54,315 bases of DNA from Bacteroides sp. Lineage in GTDB: Bacteria > Bacteroidota > Bacteroidia > Bacteroidales > Bacteroidaceae. The notes beneath the pieces are model-generated. The model was not told the origin of the DNA and did not search any database. It saw only the letters and a list, made by a program, of their open reading frames with translations. Shown here in pieces: positions 50,399 through 54,315 of the stretch; within the stretch, counting starts at the first letter, position 1; every line of letters begins with the position of its first letter. The stretch is from NCBI GenBank assembly GCA_017472925.1, contig JAFUNS010000027.1, forward strand, positions 1-54,315. Reading direction: 5' to 3'. Made by a program: the position numbers and the translations under genes.

Positions 50399-52693
50399 TT
50401 ATTCACCCCATCTCTTCGGATGCCATACACTCTCTTGCGTACTCCGGTTGATGCGCAACTTCTTGTTGGAAACAACCGGCTGAAGCTGATGATAGTGGAT
50501 ACCGCCACCCTTGTAGAAGTAATTGTCCTTGCTATTGTGGAGCTTGATACTGTCCTTTTCGAGGGTCTTGTCCGCATCCACTTTCCAGAAATTGTTGAAT
50601 GTATCAATCTCACTCTGGTAAGCATTGGCACGCAGTTCAGAACCACCGGTAGAGGCGATAATCTTTTCAGTATCTTTATCACGGATAGCAAAAGCGGTAA
50701 GGCGCTTCTTTCTCAGTGCATCTGCATCTTTGTCTCCTTCGTCCAACGGTTTCACAACCACATAGCGTTTCTGTACACTCAAGCCAATATCCGTGCGTGC
50801 ACACTCACCTCGCTTGTAATATCCTGTATCTACATCCTCTTCGTGTACGAAAGTGACATCCAACAATCCATAATTACAGTCTCTTTCCGAAGCCAAGGCA
50901 TAGTACCAATAGTGGTCGGAACGGTCAATACCCACATTGTATTCGTCTTGCGAAGTTTCCAATGCATAGTAGATGTCCTCCTTTACCGGACTGTAGGCAT
51001 TGGCCATCATCGGATAGTACATGCGCCATTCTCCACGGTAGTCCTTGGCACAGAAAGGTTTCGGTTCACCCTTTTGCTTGCCATTCTTTCCAGACTTCAT
51101 CATGACATCCACCAGGAACATGGCACTCCGCTTTTCTACCACCAAACTGTTCTTATCTATATAGTCAGGCTTTGCATTACTGATGGCATTGACATTGGCT
51201 AAATAGTTCTGAAATGTCTTCATATGGTCTCCCTTATCCGTCAATGTAGTATCATTCATTGTTCTCTGGTAGTACATAACCAATAGGTTGTACGCCATAT
51301 CTTCGATCGGATAAATCTTGTGTCCTTCATCAATATCTTCTTCTGTTTCTGTATCGCCGGAGAGTCTGTAACTCATTAGTGTCCAAAGGGCAGGATTCGT
51401 TTCGATACCGTTGGTAAACTCAGACCATTCGGATTTACCCAAATGTCCGCCATAAGTCAATTTTGCCGTGAGAGACTTGGTCGTTTCCTGATAATTCTCT
51501 TTCATGTAACTGTACTTCGCATCCACTTGTGTACCATCCACACCGGCCATCTTCATGGCAAAGATTTGGGCCATGTTTTTGATTTCTGTATTTTGAGGAT
51601 GAGTCACACTTACCGCTACATGAGCATCATAATTCTGTGTAGTTTCATAGATGTTCTGCTTGCGGCCGTAGATATATACCCAGCTGGCACCAAAGGCACC
51701 TCGGGTAATGACATCGGTTCCCCATCTATCCATAAACTTCACCGGATCAAACTTAGTGGAATCTACTTTCAGTTGGTCTACAAAATCCGGATTGACCAGA
51801 GTGAAGAGCAGTGTATCAACCTTAGCATTGTTTCCACCCCATTCGTATCGTTCCATATCCATACTGATTTCACTGCAATGTGCTTTGGCAATATTCAGAC
51901 TAAACTCGTAGTCCACCGCTTCCTTGATCGAAACATCCACTCCTAAATCGACAGAAACATTCAGTTTAGACTTGATTTCTTCTGTCTCCACCCACTTCGG
52001 TCTCAGTGTCACCAGGTCTAGTGTCTGAAATTTCTTTTTAAATTTCTTCTGAAGATCCAATCCCAATTCACCTGTCCAATTCTTGAAGGTTTCTTCCTTA
52101 TCCTGACAATTCAAGCTGATAAACTTTTCGTGATATGCCGGATTGATAGTAACATGAGTTTCGGGAAGATGCTTGATGGCATCGTAGAGAAGTACGCTTT
52201 GGGTGGTATTTCCCAACTTGCCGAATGAGTTAGTTCCCTTACCCAACACACTGCTGTATTCGGAATCCAAACCGCTTTGCGAACGTGTATTTACATCATC
52301 CTTATAGAAAACGAGGAAAACAACACGTGTTCTTTCCGGTTCGTCCTTCAACGATGCTTTCAGCTTGACGATGTGGGCATAGTCGGGTTGCACAGCTTTG
52401 GCTACCGGAATGATGTAACGTGTTCCGCCAATTACTTCCTGCTTGAACTCATAATAGTCACTTTGGTACTCGAAATCCAGATTCCGCAATGTAGATACCG
52501 GAATGTGGTATTGGTCCAAATTGTTGGCGTCAAGTCGGAACAATAACTTGCCGTCCATGATGTCCTTACGACCTTCGATGACTGCCGGTTCGTCGGCATA
52601 CGGATCGAAGTCATCATCATCGTTGCACGCGCTCATTCCGAATGCGAACGTTACAGCCATAAGGGCTGTTCCAATCATCCTAAATGTCTTCAT
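50399..52693 (-). CDS. MAC/perforin (MACPF) domain lipoprotein
   Basis: 764 aa. Lipoprotein signal with lipobox M-S-A-C and N-D-D-D-D after it. The MACPF domain lies in the middle; its signature is F-M-D-R-W-G-T-D-V-I-T-R-G-A-F-G (about 320-340), corresponding to the Y-G-T-H-Y-I-T ... G-G pattern. The C-terminal part is beta-rich. MACPF proteins insert pores; Bacteroidales examples include the BSAP antimicrobial proteins that kill related strains, and others of unknown target. Whether this one is a toxin cannot be told, but the surface lipoprotein signal fits. Own promoter upstream. Confidence 0.85.
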   Translation of the reverse strand: MKTFRMIGTALMAVTFAFGMSACNDDDDFDPYADEPAVIEGRKDIMDGKLLFRLDANNLDQYHIPVSTLRNLDFEYQSDYYEFKQEVIGGTRYIIPVAKAVQPDYAHIVKLKASLKDEPERTRVVFLVFYKDDVNTRSQSGLDSEYSSVLGKGTNSFGKLGNTTQSVLLYDAIKHLPETHVTINPAYHEKFISLNCQDKEETFKNWTGELGLDLQKKFKKKFQTLDLVTLRPKWVETEEIKSKLNVSVDLGVDVSIKEAVDYEFSLNIAKAHCSEISMDMERYEWGGNNAKVDTLLFTLVNPDFVDQLKVDSTKFDPVKFMDRWGTDVITRGAFGASWVYIYGRKQNIYETTQNYDAHVAVSVTHPQNTEIKNMAQIFAMKMAGVDGTQVDAKYSYMKENYQETTKSLTAKLTYGGHLGKSEWSEFTNGIETNPALWTLMSYRLSGDTETEEDIDEGHKIYPIEDMAYNLLVMYYQRTMNDTTLTDKGDHMKTFQNYLANVNAISNAKPDYIDKNSLVVEKRSAMFLVDVMMKSGKNGKQKGEPKPFCAKDYRGEWRMYYPMMANAYSPVKEDIYYALETSQDEYNVGIDRSDHYWYYALASERDCNYGLLDVTFVHEEDVDTGYYKRGECARTDIGLSVQKRYVVVKPLDEGDKDADALRKKRLTAFAIRDKDTEKIIASTGGSELRANAYQSEIDTFNNFWKVDADKTLEKDSIKLHNSKDNYFYKGGGIHYHQLQPVVSNKKLRINRSTQESVWHPKRWGE

Positions 52694-52726
52694 AATCTTT
52701 ATTATTTATACGAAATTAATTTAGAA

Positions 52727-52758
52727 CAAAAGTATAGACGATGAAATTGGCTGCCAAA
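52727..52758 (-). promoter_or_regulatory. Promoter of the MACPF-DUF3089 operon
   Basis: Minus strand TACTTTTG (52727-52734, exact -7) and TTTG (52755-52758, -33) with a 20-bp spacer, 34 bp before the MACPF start. The shared TTACCATTTTACAAA element abuts it upstream. Confidence 0.75.
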
Positions 52759-52766
52759 TTATCAGC

Positions 52767-52792
52767 GTTACCATTTTACAAATCTTTGTTTC
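52767..52792 (-). promoter_or_regulatory. Shared upstream element, copy 2
   Basis: GCGTTACCATTTTACAAA followed by TCTTTGTTT, almost the same as 49345-49370. It lies right above the -33 box, the usual place for an activator, possibly the AraC protein encoded next door. Confidence 0.55.
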
Positions 52793-52854
52793 ATATTTAC
52801 AATTTCAGACAAAACATCCATTCTTGAAGGGTAAAAAAATACCCCTAAAATGCA

Positions 52855-52890
52855 AAAATCGCCCATTTCATCGAAGAAATGAGCGATTTT
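52855..52890 (-). terminator. Terminator of the AraC-type gene
   Basis: 15-bp stem AAAATCGCCCATTTC / GAAATGAGCGATTTT with one mismatch, loop ATCGAA. 25 bp below the stop. Confidence 0.8.
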
Positions 52891-52914
52891 CTATAGCTGT
52901 GCGCTAAAAATCCA

Positions 52915-53985
52915 TCATTGGGGAGAAGATGACCTCAATTGCTCTACAAACTCAGCGGGTGTGATGCCGGTAACTTTATGAAAATTTCGCCAAGCGGTGG
53001 AGCGGTTGCGATAACCTACCTCGGTGAGGAGCTGGTTTATGTCGGCATCGGGATGGCTTTTCATGACTTCCATCACATAATCGATACGGAGATTCGTGAT
53101 GTATTCGATGAACGTCTGTCCGACATTACGGCGGAAAGCTTCGCCTACATACGTGCGGTTGGAGCCCAACTCTACGCAAAGCTTATTCAAGCTCAAATCA
53201 GGACTACACCATTGCTCTTGGTCTAACAAGAAATGTGAAATTTTATCCCAAATTTCATCGTCGGGAGTCGTTGGTATATTTACCGCTACCGGCTGTATGG
53301 AAGACGGCATGACCAACAGACGCTCTTTCAATTCGTAATATGTAACGGACAAAAAGAACCCAAACCATGCCACCTGATGCAAAAGCACCAGCACATAGGC
53401 ATGCGACATCTGAATGGAAAAATGAATCACCCCTATGAGACAGAACCCGCAAGCGTAACGGGTGATGAACTTCTTGTCGGCACTGCTCCTGCGCCAATCA
53501 TAGGGCACCAGAAACAGGGAGAAAGCATAAAAAAGCATCACCAGAAGGGCAAGTAAACGAAACCATACATTGAATTCACCCAAATGCGACCACAAGTCGG
53601 CATAGGTATAGATGGGAGTGTACACAATACCCGTACACAAACCGATGAACACCAGCAGCAACAAAGGGGAAAATAAAAGCGCATAAACCAGAGTGCGACT
53701 GACGGTAGGACGCATAACCTCCAGCGGATAGAGGAAAAATGTCATCTGCATCAGAAAAGGCACAAACGTGTGCTCCGGCTCGAAGAAAGCGCTATCGGCC
53801 GTAGTAGTACCCAACCAGGTACGGAAGATGAATGTCAAAGTAAAAAAGGCAGACACCCAGCTGAAGAGTGCCTGAATGGTACGTGAGTAATCCTGCGGTT
53901 CATGCCGGCGTCTCCACAACAGAAAGCCGCAGACCACAAACGCTAGGGTCATCAGTACTAAAAATAGGGTAGCTATGTATTTCAT
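52915..53985 (-). CDS. Membrane-bound AraC-family transcriptional regulator
   Basis: 356 aa. Seven hydrophobic segments fill residues 1-220 (first about 4-23). After a linker, the C-terminal about 100 residues are an AraC/HTH_18 domain: S-L-N-K-L-C-V-E-L-G-S-N-R-T-Y-V-G-E-A-F-R then T-E-V-G-Y-R-N-R-S-T-A-W-R-N-F-H-K-V-T-G-I-T-P-A-E-F. So the DNA-binding part is tethered to the inner membrane and may sense a lipid-soluble or membrane signal. It stands upstream of the MACPF cluster on the same strand and is the likely local regulator; a terminator and a separate promoter part them. Confidence 0.9.
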   Translation of the reverse strand: MKYIATLFLVLMTLAFVVCGFLLWRRRHEPQDYSRTIQALFSWVSAFFTLTFIFRTWLGTTTADSAFFEPEHTFVPFLMQMTFFLYPLEVMRPTVSRTLVYALLFSPLLLLVFIGLCTGIVYTPIYTYADLWSHLGEFNVWFRLLALLVMLFYAFSLFLVPYDWRRSSADKKFITRYACGFCLIGVIHFSIQMSHAYVLVLLHQVAWFGFFLSVTYYELKERLLVMPSSIQPVAVNIPTTPDDEIWDKISHFLLDQEQWCSPDLSLNKLCVELGSNRTYVGEAFRRNVGQTFIEYITNLRIDYVMEVMKSHPDADINQLLTEVGYRNRSTAWRNFHKVTGITPAEFVEQLRSSSPQ

Positions 53986-54060
53986 TGTCCGAATTATTTC
54001 ATATTCTTCTCACTTATAAACTTTGCCTTAATGATGGCCTATAAACCACCTTTGCGGCAA

Positions 54061-54093
54061 CAAAATTAATAAAAACTCGGATAAAACGCCAAA
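54061..54093 (-). promoter_or_regulatory. Promoter of the AraC-type gene
   Basis: Minus strand TAATTTTG (54061-54068) fits -7, TTTG (54090-54093) fits -33, spacer 21 bp. Leader of about 70 nt. Confidence 0.65.
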
Positions 54094-54266
54094 TTCAAGA
54101 CACTATATTTTCACCCAGATGATGGCAGATGGCAGTTCATTTGAAATGGGAGAAAAATATAGAAAAAAATCTTTAACTATTCACCCCTCCCGAGAATAAA
54201 ACTCAAATGTTCATTCTACAAACAATCTTCTAACTTTTACCTATATAAATTTCACCTACTGACTAA

Positions 54267-54315
54267 TCATTCTACAGTTACTGATTTTGCTAAATTACGA
54301 GGCTGATCAACATCC
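54267..54315 (-). CDS. glmS: Glutamine-fructose-6-phosphate aminotransferase, last 15 codons
   Basis: On the minus strand the window end reads D-V-D-Q-P-R-N-L-A-K-S-V-T-V-E-stop, the highly conserved C-terminus of GlmS. The rest of the gene is outside the window. The enzyme makes glucosamine-6-phosphate for cell-wall precursors. About 280 bp separate it from the AraC gene. Confidence 0.88.
   Translation of the reverse strand, partial: DVDQPRNLAKSVTVE

Noticed and set aside
54000-54266. A gene between the AraC regulator and glmS
   Set aside because: No frame above 40 codons with a start; only the AraC promoter is seen.

Overview
The window looks like a chromosomal segment of a gut-type Bacteroidales bacterium (Bacteroidaceae, Bacteroides/Phocaeicola-like). 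The basis is an AT-leaning genome with TAnnTTTG -7 elements, SPII lipoproteins with Asp-rich export signals after the Cys, TlpA/DUF4369 thioredoxin-fold proteins, a hybrid two-component system (HTCS), DUF4221, DUF4924 and a single-chain purL. The species cannot be fixed from sequence alone.

Region 1 (1-22.6 kb, all minus strand) is an envelope locus. Read in transcription order it holds a BlaI-type repressor and a BlaR1-like M56 membrane peptidase carrying two TonB C-terminal domains, a TPR protein, two TlpA-type thioredoxins, an 870-bp non-coding stretch full of palindromes and repeats, four MacB/FtsX-type ABC permeases (three are tandem paralogues with near-identical ends and divergent periplasmic cores), a Sel1-repeat protein, then three more TlpA-type proteins interleaved with a DUF4221 lipoprotein. 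No ABC ATPase is present. Several genes share an almost identical 5' leader, so they are probably co-regulated or arose by cassette duplication.

Region 2 (22.8-45.3 kb) is mostly housekeeping: prfC, rfbD, DUF4924, a LysE-type exporter, purL, an HTCS translationally coupled to a split chromate-type transporter pair, a GH10-like (DUF187) hydrolase, YrdC/TsaC, a ClC channel with CBS domains, fmt, an ECF sigma factor coupled to a membrane-anchored beta-barrel protein, rpe and a short ComEC. Between prfC and rfbD sits a 457-bp unit: a GxxExxY-family PD-(D/E)XK nuclease gene bounded by perfect 32-bp inverted repeats made of 9-bp CACGGATTN units. Two coding-free inverted pairs of the same repeat occur at 25.7 kb and 47.5 kb. 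This is the best candidate for an undescribed mobile or repeat-dispersing system.

Region 3 (45.3-54.3 kb) is accessory. It has a 33-bp-periodic repeat next to a beheaded start codon, a remnant of a lipoprotein gene, a MATE transporter fused to an RsbW-like ATPase domain (visibly more GC-rich), an internally duplicated lipoprotein, a DUF3089 alpha/beta hydrolase lipoprotein and a MACPF (perforin-like) lipoprotein. The three intact lipoproteins share one signal-peptide cassette. A membrane-bound AraC regulator lies upstream, and the last codons of glmS are cut by the window edge. No rRNA, tRNA, CRISPR array or complete IS was recognised.
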